Shown here: positions 35,778 through 42,825 of the stretch, piece by piece
How positions within the stretch are numbered: the first letter of the stretch is position 1
Layout: every line of letters begins with the position of its first letter
NCBI GenBank assembly: GCA_050178015.1
Contig: JBFXGM010000014.1
Span: forward strand, 48,709-112,708
Direction: 5' to 3'
Source: Gaoshiqia sp050178015
GTDB lineage: Bacteria > Bacteroidota > Bacteroidia > Bacteroidales > Prolixibacteraceae
DNA length: 64,000 nt
Notes under the pieces: generated by a model
The model's database searches: none
What the model was told of the DNA's origin: nothing
Seen by the model: the letters and a program-made list of their open reading frames with translations, nothing else
Program-made: the position numbers and the translations under genes

Positions 35778-36496
35778 AACAGCTTTTTTTTTTCCATGAT
35801 GTCCAGGTATTCGTAAGGCACATTGGCCAGTATTTTCACCTCTACTTCCGACTTGGTGAGTACCTGGTCCTTGTTCAGGTCGAAAATGGGGTTTTGTTTG
35901 GCGATGATGGCCGCCGACAGGCTGGACGTGCGGAACACGTATTCGCCGGGTTTGCCTATGGCTGCGGGGAAGAAAACAGCCAGGTAAACATCAACCAGGC
36001 TTTCCATGTCGCCACGGTAGGGGCGCAGGTACTGATACACGTAATCGAGTTGTTCCACGTTGCTCATTTGCAGCAGGTCGGCGGTGGTGGTGCCCAGGTG
36101 GGCAGCGGTGGCCGGCATAAACTGGATTAGGCCGGTAGCGCCGGAGGTGCTGTTTTGCGCCCGGTGGTTCAGCCCGCTTTCGAAGTTCATCACGTACATC
36201 AGCCAGTTGGGGTCAATGCCCAGCTTGTCGGACAGGTATTTCACCTTTTCGAGAAATTGTTCCCGGTTGGCGGTTACTTTATTGGCGTATATCAGTTCCA
36301 TAGTTGTTTTTTGGTTTTGGGTTGGTGTCGGGACAGGACATGTCTTGTCTGTACCGGTGTTTTGTTCAGGGGTTTGTGCAGGGACAGGACGTGTCCTGTC
36401 CGTACCTGGTTCTGGTGGTTCAGGCGCGGCCACGGCGTACCGTGGCCTTACGCCAACCAGCCAGGCTTTAAACCTTTTTAGAAGCTTCCTTAACAC
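35774..36496 (-). CDS. Lytic transglycosylase (SLT-like)
   Basis: The domain covers the last 175 residues: LGIDPNWLMYVMNFESGLNHRAQN, with the catalytic Glu in FESG, followed by GATGLIQFMPATAAHLG. It would cleave peptidoglycan during entry or release of the virus. The first 65 codons are Pro-rich and overlie palindromic repeats (RTRPVPAQ, KTCPVPTP), so the true start may be the ATG at 36301 (MELIYANK). In that case the repeats are intergenic. The longer form overlaps the 50-residue basic gene by 29 bp. Confidence 0.88.
   Translation of the reverse strand: MLRKLLKRFKAWLVGVRPRYAVAAPEPPEPGTDRTRPVPAQTPEQNTGTDKTCPVPTPTQNQKTTMELIYANKVTANREQFLEKVKYLSDKLGIDPNWLMYVMNFESGLNHRAQNSTSGATGLIQFMPATAAHLGTTTADLLQMSNVEQLDYVYQYLRPYRGDMESLVDVYLAVFFPAAIGKPGEYVFRTSSLSAAIIAKQNPIFDLNKDQVLTKSEVEVKILANVPYEYLDIMEKKKLL
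36331..36447. repeat. Cluster of three REP-like palindromes
   Basis: GGACAGGAC-GT-GTCCTGTCC is exact at 36382-36401, and a decayed copy lies at 36331-36349. A second type, GGCCACGG-CGTA-CCGTGGCC, lies at 36428-36447. Related copies occur at 46199-46218, 47765-47784 and 47062-47081. They resemble the short palindromic repeats scattered in Bacteroidetes genomes. Confidence 0.75.
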
Positions 36497-36620
36497 AGCT
36501 GGTCCACTTTTTACGGGGATTGGCTTTGTACATGCGTTTTGCTTCCGCTACGATTTTTTTTAGTTTGGCGGTCCCGGCGTTGCTTTTGCCTGGTTTCCGC
36601 TTGGGGGCTTTCTTTTTCAT
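36468..36620 (-). CDS. 50-residue very basic protein, DNA-binding candidate
   Basis: The peptide starts MKKKAPKRKPGKSNAGTAKL and has a second half of two basic helices (IVAEAKRMYKANPRKKW, VKEASKKV). About a third of its residues are Lys or Arg. Such short basic proteins are often packed with viral DNA. It lies 4 bp from the next small gene. The frame is too short for routine gene finders but has clean composition and spacing. Confidence 0.68.
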   Translation of the reverse strand: MKKKAPKRKPGKSNAGTAKLKKIVAEAKRMYKANPRKKWTSCVKEASKKV

Positions 36621-36623
36621 GTT

Positions 36624-36785
36624 CTATTTGCTTAAATAATGGTTAACAACTAAGATGATCAGGGCCGACAGGACCACGGTAAGCCCCAGGCCAACATATA
36701 CTTTTGTGGGCACGTCAATTTCGACCGGCGGGAGCGTGCCCGCTTGCAGGTCTTTCATGAATTTGGAGTTGAAAAATTCGGTCAT
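36624..36785 (-). CDS. 53-residue C-tail-anchored membrane protein
   Basis: The peptide has a soluble start (MTEFFNSKFMKDLQAG) and a C-terminal membrane helix (VGLGLTVVLSALIILVV) ending YLSK. It has the same design as the larger C-tail proteins upstream in the operon. It is separated by only 3 bp from each neighbour. Confidence 0.68.
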   Translation of the reverse strand: MTEFFNSKFMKDLQAGTLPPVEIDVPTKVYVGLGLTVVLSALIILVVNHYLSK

Positions 36786-36788
36786 AGC

Positions 36789-36899
36789 TTATCGATTTTG
36801 GGTGAACAAAAAGGCGAACGCCTTTACCGAAATGGCATCGGGCGATAGTTGTGCCCGGAGCCGTTTAATCATCCGGTTTTGCAGCTCTATTTTGCTCAT
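36789..36899 (-). CDS. 36-residue peptide in virion operon
   Basis: This encodes MSKIELQNRMIKRLRAQLSP, then DAISVKAFAFLFTQNR. It is amphipathic and basic, with no clear membrane helix. Tight 3-bp spacing to its neighbour supports translation; the function is unknown. Confidence 0.55.
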   Translation of the reverse strand: MSKIELQNRMIKRLRAQLSPDAISVKAFAFLFTQNR

Positions 36900-36930
36900 G
36901 GCTTTTTCTTTTTTTGGTGATTTACCGCAG

Positions 36931-37116
36931 CTAAAAGCTGTATTTCAGCTCGTACCCGGACTTTGTTTTTTTGCGCGAAACCGTGCCGCCGCGGGCGCGT
37001 ATTTTCCGGGCGTGTACATCGGCAGCCTTTTTTAGCTTGTGCGTTTTGATGTAGTCGTATGTACCCGTTAAAGTTTTCGACTTAGCTGTCTTTTGGGGAG
37101 TTGTTTTCTTTCTCAT
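36931..37116 (-). CDS. 61-residue basic protein
   Basis: About 40 percent of residues are Lys, Arg or His. The core HKLKKAADVHARKIRARGGT with the ending SGYELKYSF has a helix-then-strands look, like a small DNA-binding fold. It lies 2 bp after the next gene in the operon. It may bind packaged DNA with the 50-residue protein. Confidence 0.7.
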   Translation of the reverse strand: MRKKTTPQKTAKSKTLTGTYDYIKTHKLKKAADVHARKIRARGGTVSRKKTKSGYELKYSF

Positions 37117-37118
37117 AG

Positions 37119-37508
37119 CTAAAGCAGTTTATAAATGACAAATACCAGCAAAATAGCCCCGGCGGCCATCATGGCCGTTGCCATCGGGAAACTTTCCGGC
37201 TGTTCGTCCTGTTGTTGGTTGTTGTATTCGTACATCGATGTATCGACCAGGGCAATGCCTTGTTCGTCATTCACGATCTGAAGCATCATTTCCAGCGTTT
37301 TTTGCGCCAGGTCGAGCCGGTCTTTTGCCTGGTTTACCAGCGGAAGTTTGTTTTTATCTGCCCAACGCTGCCCGGCTGACTTGATAGCCCGTTGGTAAGC
37401 GTCCTGGCGTTCAATCAGGTAGTTTTGCGCGTCAATCACGGCCAGTTTGGCGGCCTCTATTTGGTCGCCGGTAAAATCGGAGGTATGGTTCAATTGGAAT
37501 GTTTTCAT
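37119..37508 (-). CDS. C-tail-anchored coiled-coil membrane protein
   Basis: The 129-residue protein has a long helical body (QIEAAKLAVIDAQNYLIERQ) and a C-terminal membrane helix (ATAMMAAGAILLVFVIYKLL). It overlaps the next upstream gene by 4 bp. I infer a virion-membrane protein from the set it belongs to. Confidence 0.75.
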   Translation of the reverse strand: MKTFQLNHTSDFTGDQIEAAKLAVIDAQNYLIERQDAYQRAIKSAGQRWADKNKLPLVNQAKDRLDLAQKTLEMMLQIVNDEQGIALVDTSMYEYNNQQQDEQPESFPMATAMMAAGAILLVFVIYKLL

Positions 37509-37810
37509 TTTTTCAGGCTTTTGGATACGATCACGACAATGACCATCAGGATCAGTCCGCCAATGATTAGCATATTCGTGTTGCTTTTCGAATCTGCCCG
37601 GCCTTGTACCTGTGCCAGCAGTTGCGAAGCCAGCAGGGTATTTCCGTTTTTCATAGCCTCCCGGTAGCGGAGCAGCTCTTGTTCGGTCATTTCCTCGGAA
37701 ATAAGCAAGTTTGTTTTTGCTATTTTCCGCTCGTTTGATGATGTCCAGATGCCTCCTACTGCGCTAAACAGGTCACCGGCGGCATTGGCTATGGCTGAAA
37801 TGGGATCCAT
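37505..37810 (-). CDS. C-tail-anchored membrane protein
   Basis: The 101-residue protein has a helical body (AIANAAGDLFSAVGGIWTSS) and a C-terminal helix (MLIIGGLILMVIVVIVSKSL) ending in KK. It overlaps the 129-residue gene by 4 bp (ATGA type). It has the same layout as its neighbours. Confidence 0.75.
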   Translation of the reverse strand: MDPISAIANAAGDLFSAVGGIWTSSNERKIAKTNLLISEEMTEQELLRYREAMKNGNTLLASQLLAQVQGRADSKSNTNMLIIGGLILMVIVVIVSKSLKK

Positions 37811-37815
37811 GCTGT

Positions 37816-38286
37816 TTATTTTAAAATTTCCATCATTTGGTCGAACTCCTGGCGGAACAGGTATTCCGAAACCTGTGTTTGACCTGGGAAAAACTGTTTA
37901 AACCGGGTGTCGGTTTCGGGTCCCCAAATGCCGTCAACGGCAATAGGCGAAAGTCCTAATGCTGGTTTTGCGTCGCCCATCAGGTTAAGTTCCTCTTGCA
38001 GCTTCACCACTTCCACGCCTTTGCTTCCGTACTTGAGCGGGAAACCGGCGCGTCCCAGCTTGTTTTCCCACCAGGTATAGGATTGAATGGCCGGTAAGCT
38101 GTACCCGCTGCCAGTGCTTGCAGTAACGGTATTGCTGCCGGTGCCGGATCCTGTACCGGTAGTTGTGCCGGTGCCAGCTGCGGTTTCTTCTTCTTTTTTG
38201 CGCGTAAAGCGGATTATGCCGTAAGTAATGCCGCCAGCCAGTGCCAGCAGGCCCAATAATATCAGGATGGTTTTTTTCTGTTTCAT
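37816..38286 (-). CDS. Membrane-anchored peptidoglycan-binding-like protein
   Basis: The 156-residue protein has an N-terminal membrane helix (ILILLGLLALAGGITYGII), a Thr/Gly/Ser linker (residues 38-64), and a C-terminal domain resembling PG_binding_1 (LKYGSKGVEVVKLQEELNL, then AVDGIWGPETDTRFKQFF). In a virion it could hold the particle to the cell wall next to the transglycosylase activity. The linker is like those of the 142- and 253-residue neighbours. Confidence 0.8.
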   Translation of the reverse strand: MKQKKTILILLGLLALAGGITYGIIRFTRKKEEETAAGTGTTTGTGSGTGSNTVTASTGSGYSLPAIQSYTWWENKLGRAGFPLKYGSKGVEVVKLQEELNLMGDAKPALGLSPIAVDGIWGPETDTRFKQFFPGQTQVSEYLFRQEFDQMMEILK

Positions 38287-38289
38287 CGC

Positions 38290-38751
38290 TTAAAAGGTTA
38301 TTCCGTTGTTTTCAAAAATGGCTTTCACCTGGTTGAGTGCCGATCCGGTCAGTTCGCGGCGCAGCCATCCCAGCAGGTTCAAGTCCTGCGAAAAAAACTT
38401 GATTTCGTAACTGCGGGTAGCCAGTCCGGCCCCGTTGTAGGGTTTCACCCCGTATTTTTTAATGATCAACAGCAGATCATCTTTATTCAGCCCGGTCAGG
38501 TTCTGGATGATGGCGGTTTCGTCGGTTCCGTAGCCGTCCATGGCGGCCAGCAAGCTTTCGGCGCGGATGGTGGCCTCGTTGTCCGAAATGGTCACCTGTT
38601 TTTCGTCCACGTCCAGGCTGTCAACCGCTTTTTCGCTGTCGGTTTCGTCGTCGCGTTTTTTGCGCAGGTTAAAAAAGATGATCACCAGCACCACCAGAGC
38701 GGCCAGCCAAACCATGTACTTGAAATTTTTGCTGAAAAATTCGCTGTTCAT
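38290..38751 (-). CDS. Membrane-anchored protein with annexin-like repeat
   Basis: The 153-residue protein has an N-terminal membrane helix (YMVWLAALVVLVIIFFNL) and then an acidic linker. The C-terminal domain reads AMDGYGTDETAIIQNLTGLN, followed by KDDLLLIIKKYG. The GxGTDE motif with the following helices is the annexin repeat signature, which in annexins binds calcium and acidic lipid. Only one clear repeat is seen, plus a weaker second half. It overlaps the metalloprotease gene by 1 bp. Confidence 0.78.
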   Translation of the reverse strand: MNSEFFSKNFKYMVWLAALVVLVIIFFNLRKKRDDETDSEKAVDSLDVDEKQVTISDNEATIRAESLLAAMDGYGTDETAIIQNLTGLNKDDLLLIIKKYGVKPYNGAGLATRSYEIKFFSQDLNLLGWLRRELTGSALNQVKAIFENNGITF

Positions 38752-39512
38752 TATTTGCTGAGTTTGTTGATCAATACAAAAATCAGGATGATACAGGCGG
38801 CGATCAGCAGCGTTTTCAGGTCGATGGTCAGTTCACTTTCGAAGTTGGGCAGAAACATCAGGTCGCAGGCTTCCGGTTCGGCAGCTTCGCCGGTGGCTGT
38901 TCCGGTTGCCGACATATCGGCACCGGTAATTCCGTAGCGTTGCTGGAAGGCGCTTTTAATTTCGGATTCCGATAACGGCACGTCCATAAAGCGGCTGCCA
39001 ACGGCAGGTTCAAACATGTTGCTGTCGTACCCTGGAAACTCGTAATCGGTCGGTTTCCCCTTTCTCATCACATTAAGTATCATTTCGTAGTCTTTTAGTT
39101 CGGTTAAATTCCGGTAGGCATACACAGCCTCGCGGATGTTTTCCAATTCGCTGTCCGTATCGGGCTGCGGGCTGTGCAGGCTGTCCCACAGCAGGGCCAG
39201 CCGGTAGATGTTCAGGATGCGTAGTTGCTGGATGTCGTTGTTCCCGGGCAATACTTCGCAGATGGTGTTCACGGCATTTCTCAGGCTGTTTTTGGCGGTA
39301 CCGGCCAGCTTCATGATGGCGTAGTGGTCGGCCATCAGTTCGTTAACGGTTTGCGCCTGGTAGTGGCCTTCTTCGTGCGCCAGAATAAAGTCCTGGTAAG
39401 CCCCCGGCAGGGTATCCCACACATCGGTATTGATAAATATCTCACCGGTGAGGCGGTTTACCCTGGCTGGGGTTTTGCCCAAAACGGTACTATCTGCGTA
39501 AGTGATTTGCAT
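38751..39512 (-). CDS. Membrane-anchored zinc metalloprotease
   Basis: The 253-residue protein has HEEGH (HExxH) in FILAHEEGHYQAQTVNELMAD. The later Glu-Leu-Met-Ala-Asp supplies the likely third ligand (ExxxD style). A C-terminal membrane helix (LLIAACIILIFVLINKL) anchors it. An MSATGTATGE linker lies before the tail. It may mature virion proteins or open the cell envelope. It overlaps the two neighbours by 1 bp each. Confidence 0.82.
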   Translation of the reverse strand: MQITYADSTVLGKTPARVNRLTGEIFINTDVWDTLPGAYQDFILAHEEGHYQAQTVNELMADHYAIMKLAGTAKNSLRNAVNTICEVLPGNNDIQQLRILNIYRLALLWDSLHSPQPDTDSELENIREAVYAYRNLTELKDYEMILNVMRKGKPTDYEFPGYDSNMFEPAVGSRFMDVPLSESEIKSAFQQRYGITGADMSATGTATGEAAEPEACDLMFLPNFESELTIDLKTLLIAACIILIFVLINKLSK

Positions 39513-39940
39513 TATACGCCCGGTACGTTAAACATTTTCAGCAAGTATTCGGCATTCTCGTATTTCACCGTGGCCAGGCTTTTTCCGGCTTCGGTGGCTT
39601 TGTTTTGCAGAAAGCTCAGGTAGGAGCTGTCGGCATCAAAGCGGTATTTCACGTAGTCGGCAATGATGGCCTCGCGGCCCATCCCGGCGTAACGTTGTTG
39701 CAGTTCGGCGGCTTCGGTTGGTTTGCCTATTTGCGTGAGCGGTGTTCCGGGGCGCGAATAGCCCGAAGCGGTGGCAGTGGTTGTTCCGGTGGCGGCAGCC
39801 GATCCGGTACCGTCGTCGGCTTGTTCGCCGGTGTCGGTTGGCTCCATTTTCCGCCCGTACAGGTACAGGCCAATTAGGATGGCCACCACGGCAACAATGC
39901 CCAGGATAGCCATTTTCTTAGTTTTCGGCGTAAAATTCAT
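39512..39940 (-). CDS. N-anchored membrane protein with Gly/Thr linker
   Basis: The 142-residue protein has an N-terminal helix (MAILGIVAVVAILIGLYLYG), a Gly/Ser/Thr/Ala linker containing TTTATASGYSRPGTP, and a helical C-terminal part ending EYLLKMFNVPGV. The linker closely resembles TASTGSGYSLP in the 156-residue neighbour. Function unknown. Confidence 0.75.
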   Translation of the reverse strand: MNFTPKTKKMAILGIVAVVAILIGLYLYGRKMEPTDTGEQADDGTGSAAATGTTTATASGYSRPGTPLTQIGKPTEAAELQQRYAGMGREAIIADYVKYRFDADSSYLSFLQNKATEAGKSLATVKYENAEYLLKMFNVPGV

Positions 39941-39943
39941 AGC

Positions 39944-40504
39944 TTACTTTTTGATGAATTTTTTATACACGATCAGCCCGGCAATGATGATTCCCAGCCA
40001 AAGCAGCCATTTTTTTAACTGGCTTTTGGCGGTGGCCGTTTCTTCGGTATTTTCGCCCGAAATGGCCGTTGTCGTGGTTTTCACCGCTGTTTCGGCAGTG
40101 GTCACCACCTTGTCAACCACCTGTTCGGCAGTGGAAATGGTTTTGTCGGTCAGGCTTTGGGCATGTTCCGGCGTTGGTTCTGTTGTGTTTACAGGTTCAT
40201 TATTGACCACGGTCAGCACAGTTTCAGCCGTTGCAGCCGGATCAGTGTCCACGGTTCCGTAGGTGTCGCCCTGGAAAGGCAGGTCGAAATAGAGGTTCCA
40301 GAAACTGCCGTTGGCAGCCGAAACGCCCCGGTAGATATAGCCTATTTCGTGTACCCCGTTGTAGCGGTCCGACTGGATCAGCACTTTGTCGCCAACATTG
40401 AAGGGCAGGACGGAGCCATACACCCGCAGGATTAGCTTTTTGTACCAAAAATCGGAGCTTGGTTTGTTGGGCACCTCAAATGCTTGTGCAAATGTGTACT
40501 TCAT
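39944..40504 (-). CDS. C-tail-anchored protein with beta-rich head
   Basis: The 186-residue protein has a beta-rich N-terminal domain (ILRVYGSVLPFNVGDKVLIQ), a long Thr/Glu/Ala-rich stalk (residues 85-160), and a C-terminal membrane helix (WLLWLGIIIAGLIVYKKF). The head-stalk-anchor layout fits a protein projecting from a membrane. It is in tight order with its neighbours. Confidence 0.75.
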   Translation of the reverse strand: MKYTFAQAFEVPNKPSSDFWYKKLILRVYGSVLPFNVGDKVLIQSDRYNGVHEIGYIYRGVSAANGSFWNLYFDLPFQGDTYGTVDTDPAATAETVLTVVNNEPVNTTEPTPEHAQSLTDKTISTAEQVVDKVVTTAETAVKTTTTAISGENTEETATAKSQLKKWLLWLGIIIAGLIVYKKFIKK

Positions 40505-40507
40505 AGC

Positions 40508-41086
40508 TTACTTCTTTTTAATGATCATCACCACCACCAGCACAGCCACCACCAGCCCGGCGGCAATCAGCAACCAGGTTTTTGTTTTGTTGGCGGCAGC
40601 GGCGGCGGCCTGTTCTTGTTGCAGGCGCAACATTTCGGCTTGTAACAGCACGGCTGACTGGTCGGTGGTGCTTGCGCCGGTGCTTACACCGCCACCGCCA
40701 CCAAACAGACCTGAAATAGATTCGTAGGCGCCTGACACACCGGTAAGGATGCTTCCGGCCTGGTTGAATACGTTTGAAAAACCATCCCAAAAAGATGTTT
40801 TCGTGGTAGAGCTGGCCAGTTCGTTCGCTGTCGAAACGGCGTTTTGCTGGTAGGCAGCCAGTTTGTCGAGTTCGAGGGTAGTTCCGTCAACGCCTTGCGC
40901 CTGGTTCATTCCGCTGTACGCAATTTCGAACAGCGACATCAGGAACGGCGTTCCCAGCACCAGGTAAGCGTCCATGATGGACTTTGCGTTTACCGGGGCT
41001 GCAATCCCGTTGGCCTGATACAACAAACGCACACGTTCAGGGTGTGCGTCTGCTATCAGTTGTGCCAGATATAAGGCTTTTTGCAT
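40508..41086 (-). CDS. C-tail-anchored membrane protein
   Basis: The 192-residue protein is helical with a Gly/Ser-rich middle (SISGLFGGGGGVSTG), an Ala/Gln-rich helix, and a C-terminal membrane helix (WLLIAAGLVVAVLVVVMII) ending KKK. It lies 2 bp downstream of the capsid candidate. Abundant virion-membrane proteins in PM2-like viruses have similar form, though no sequence match is claimed. Confidence 0.72.
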   Translation of the reverse strand: MQKALYLAQLIADAHPERVRLLYQANGIAAPVNAKSIMDAYLVLGTPFLMSLFEIAYSGMNQAQGVDGTTLELDKLAAYQQNAVSTANELASSTTKTSFWDGFSNVFNQAGSILTGVSGAYESISGLFGGGGGVSTGASTTDQSAVLLQAEMLRLQQEQAAAAAANKTKTWLLIAAGLVVAVLVVVMIIKKK

Positions 41087-41088
41087 GC

Positions 41089-41790
41089 TTATTTGTATTG
41101 GCGTCCGGAGGTTAGGCGGGCCAACGATGCTTTGTTGTGCAGTTCGGCAGCCTGGTTTTTGATGGCACCGGCAAAGAAGGTAAAGGTAACGGTGCGGCCA
41201 GCTTTCAGCGTGAACACGATCAGCGTTTGGTTATCGATCTGGAAGTCTTCCAGCGGGATTTCCACACGTTTGTCATCGGTCTGGTTGCTATCCTTGTAGA
41301 TAGACGGCTGGATGATCATGTCTTCCAGGTTTTTGAACGGCGACAGTTTTTTCACGGTGATATCTTCCTCGAACTGGTCCGAGTTGTTCACCAACATTTT
41401 GATGCCGGTCAAACGGGTCGGGTTCTGGTTGACAAAATCCTTGAAGTGGGCGATTTTCTTCGGTTTACCCGAGCAAACCACTTCTTTGTCAGCTGTGGCA
41501 ATGATGGTACCGTCGGTCACGATGGCGGCAGCGGCAGTTCCGGCGCTGTCGGTCATATCGGCCAGGGCGGTCAAAAAGCCGGGGTGAAGGGCCAGAACAC
41601 GGTCTTCGGCTGCCGATCCTGTGTTGGTGGCGGTTATTGCAAAGGTGCGGACTTTTTTGTCTTCGTCCAGAAAGGATGAACCGGCAAAGTCGATGGAAAG
41701 GTCACCCATTCCGGTGTATTGCTGTCCTTCGTAACCTAAAAAGTTACTTGAAAGGGCTTTGGCGGCTGCGGCTTGTACTTGTTTGTTCAT
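41089..41790 (-). CDS. Soluble beta-rich protein, capsid protein candidate
   Basis: The 233-residue protein has no signal or membrane helix, starts MNKQVQAAAAKALSSNFLGY, and is strand-rich (VRTFAITATNTGSAAEDRVLAL; LVNNSDQFEEDITVKKLSPF; TLIVFTLKAGRTVTFTFFAG). It is the first large gene of the virion-like operon, just after the promoter. These features would suit the major capsid protein of a tailless virus. It is shorter than known double-jelly-roll capsid proteins such as PM2 P2 (about 270). I do not recognise it by sequence, so this is inference; structure prediction would decide. Confidence 0.72.
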   Translation of the reverse strand: MNKQVQAAAAKALSSNFLGYEGQQYTGMGDLSIDFAGSSFLDEDKKVRTFAITATNTGSAAEDRVLALHPGFLTALADMTDSAGTAAAAIVTDGTIIATADKEVVCSGKPKKIAHFKDFVNQNPTRLTGIKMLVNNSDQFEEDITVKKLSPFKNLEDMIIQPSIYKDSNQTDDKRVEIPLEDFQIDNQTLIVFTLKAGRTVTFTFFAGAIKNQAAELHNKASLARLTSGRQYK

Positions 41791-41826
41791 GATACTGTTA
41801 ATTTTTTAAGGGTTTTCGGATTTGGG

Positions 41827-41925
41827 TTAAGCTTGTTTGTTTGCCTTGTAGCTGTTGTAGGCCATATAAGCCACTAAAACGAGCGTTGCAATTGCAATCC
41901 AGGAAACGGTTTTCACTTTGTTCAT
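41827..41925 (-). CDS. 32-residue membrane peptide, first gene of late operon
   Basis: This encodes MNKVKTVSWIAIATLVLVAY and then MAYNSYKANKQA. One helix spans most of it, and the ends are basic. It starts 39 bp after the -7 box at 41965-41972. Its size and position mimic small virion-membrane peptides in other membrane-containing phages. Confidence 0.65.
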   Translation of the reverse strand: MNKVKTVSWIAIATLVLVAYMAYNSYKANKQA

Positions 41926-41964
41926 GATCGGAGATTTTTTAATTGTTTTGATGATTACTTTCTC

Positions 41965-41972
41965 CAAACTTA
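41965..41972 (-). promoter_or_regulatory. -7 box (TAAGTTTG, minus strand) of the late operon
   Basis: On the minus strand this reads TAAGTTTG, an exact TAnnTTTG. It would drive the leftward operon from the 32-residue peptide through the reverse transcriptase. No good TTTG is seen at -33, which agrees with activator dependence on the repeats just upstream. Confidence 0.65.
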
Positions 41973-42002
41973 CCACCATCGAAAACCCTGCTGGCATGAT
42001 AC

Positions 42003-42052
42003 TTACACCAACTTACAGCAAGTGACAGTTAATGACAGCTAATGACAGCAAC
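42003..42052 (-). promoter_or_regulatory. Five phased 10-bp repeats upstream of the late promoter
   Basis: On the plus strand the units are TTACACCAAC, TTACAGCAAG, TGACAGTTAA, TGACAGCTAA and TGACAGCAAC, joined without gaps. A 10-bp period places the same face of the helix in line. They start 31 bp upstream of the -7 box. This is typical of an activator array; the protein that binds is unknown. Confidence 0.7.
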
Positions 42053-42316
42053 GGGCATAAAAAAGCCCCGCCGGTGAGGGCGGGGCTGGATGCTTAATTT
42101 TACATTTCGCGAATCGATACGGAATAGCCATCCGAATACATATCGGAACGGAATTGTTACCATTTCGTGCTGTTTTCCATCCGATCCAGTTGTCAAGCTC
42201 AGCTTTACAACTGAACTCAAAATAAAATCATTTTTAAGCTTCTTTCTTTGGCTGTCAATGTCAATTCCAAACGCCTGGCAAATTGGCTTGATGGCTACTC
42301 GTTTTTCGCCGTTTAT
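42029..42316 (-). pseudogene. Fragment of a P22-type antirepressor (ANT N domain)
   Basis: The open stretch has no start codon. It begins just after an in-frame TAA and encodes VAIKPICQAFGIDIDSQRKK, later SSVVKLSLTTGSDGKQHEMV and PFRYVFGWLFRIDSRNVK. This is the N-terminal phage antirepressor domain (Phage_AntN / P22_AR_N type). The first residues are lost at the junction with the YoeB-like gene, and the end runs into the terminator, so it is a remnant truncated on both sides. Confidence 0.72.
42059..42087 (-). terminator. Rho-independent terminator upstream of the late operon
   Basis: On the minus strand AGCCCCGCC and GGCGGGGCT pair around a 6-base loop, followed by six T. It insulates the late promoter from the toxin-antitoxin and ATPase transcripts. 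Confidence 0.88.
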
Positions 42317-42579
42317 TTATCGGAATAATGACCGCGTAATGACAGGATGTGTAGTTTTTCGTCTGCAATCAGGTAGATCAGTCGGTTCTTTTTATCAATT
42401 TCGCGCGACCAAAGTCCGGTAAGTTTGTGCTTGAGGGCTTCGGGTTTTCCAAGACCGCTGTATGGATGAAGCTGTATATCGTCAATCAACCTGGTTATTT
42501 TCGACTGAATTGTTTTTTGACCGCTTTTCTTCCAGTAGGTAATATCTTTTAAAGCTTCGTCCCGGTAGATTACTTCCAT
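42313..42579 (-). CDS. YoeB/Txe-like toxin (RelE superfamily mRNA nuclease)
   Basis: The 88-residue protein has all YoeB features: EALKDITYWKKSGQKTIQSKI, LIDDIQLHPYSGLGKPEALK, LTGLWSREIDKKNRLIYLI and the C-terminal LSLRGHYSDK with the catalytic His-Tyr. It would cleave mRNA on the ribosome. It overlaps its antitoxin by 10 bp and ends on the antirepressor fragment. Confidence 0.93.
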   Translation of the reverse strand: MEVIYRDEALKDITYWKKSGQKTIQSKITRLIDDIQLHPYSGLGKPEALKHKLTGLWSREIDKKNRLIYLIADEKLHILSLRGHYSDK

Positions 42580-42782
42580 AAATCTTCGGTCTTTATCGCT
42601 TTCCCTTTACTGGCCAGCGACCGTTGTATTTTTTTTACAAATTGTTTGCTGTACGGGCTTTCTTCCTCAGATGACAGGGGTTCCACTTTCACCGATTTAT
42701 ACAATTTAGCCATGCTTCTGGCTATTTCCAGCAACCCGGCCCCGGCTTTGGTGCTATCGTCAATAATAATAGTGTGTTTCAT
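42570..42782 (-). CDS. Antitoxin of the YoeB-like pair
   Basis: The 70-residue protein starts MKHTIIIDDSTKAGAGLLEI and ends with a basic helix (FVKKIQRSLASKGKAIKTED). It is of the short DUF2683-like antitoxins that pair with YoeB/RelE toxins in Bacteroidetes. It is placed first and overlaps the toxin by 10 bp. Confidence 0.85.
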   Translation of the reverse strand: MKHTIIIDDSTKAGAGLLEIARSMAKLYKSVKVEPLSSEEESPYSKQFVKKIQRSLASKGKAIKTEDLWK

Positions 42783-42825
42783 GATGTTTACAGCTTTTGA
42801 TACAAAGTTATAAATTTTATGGCAT

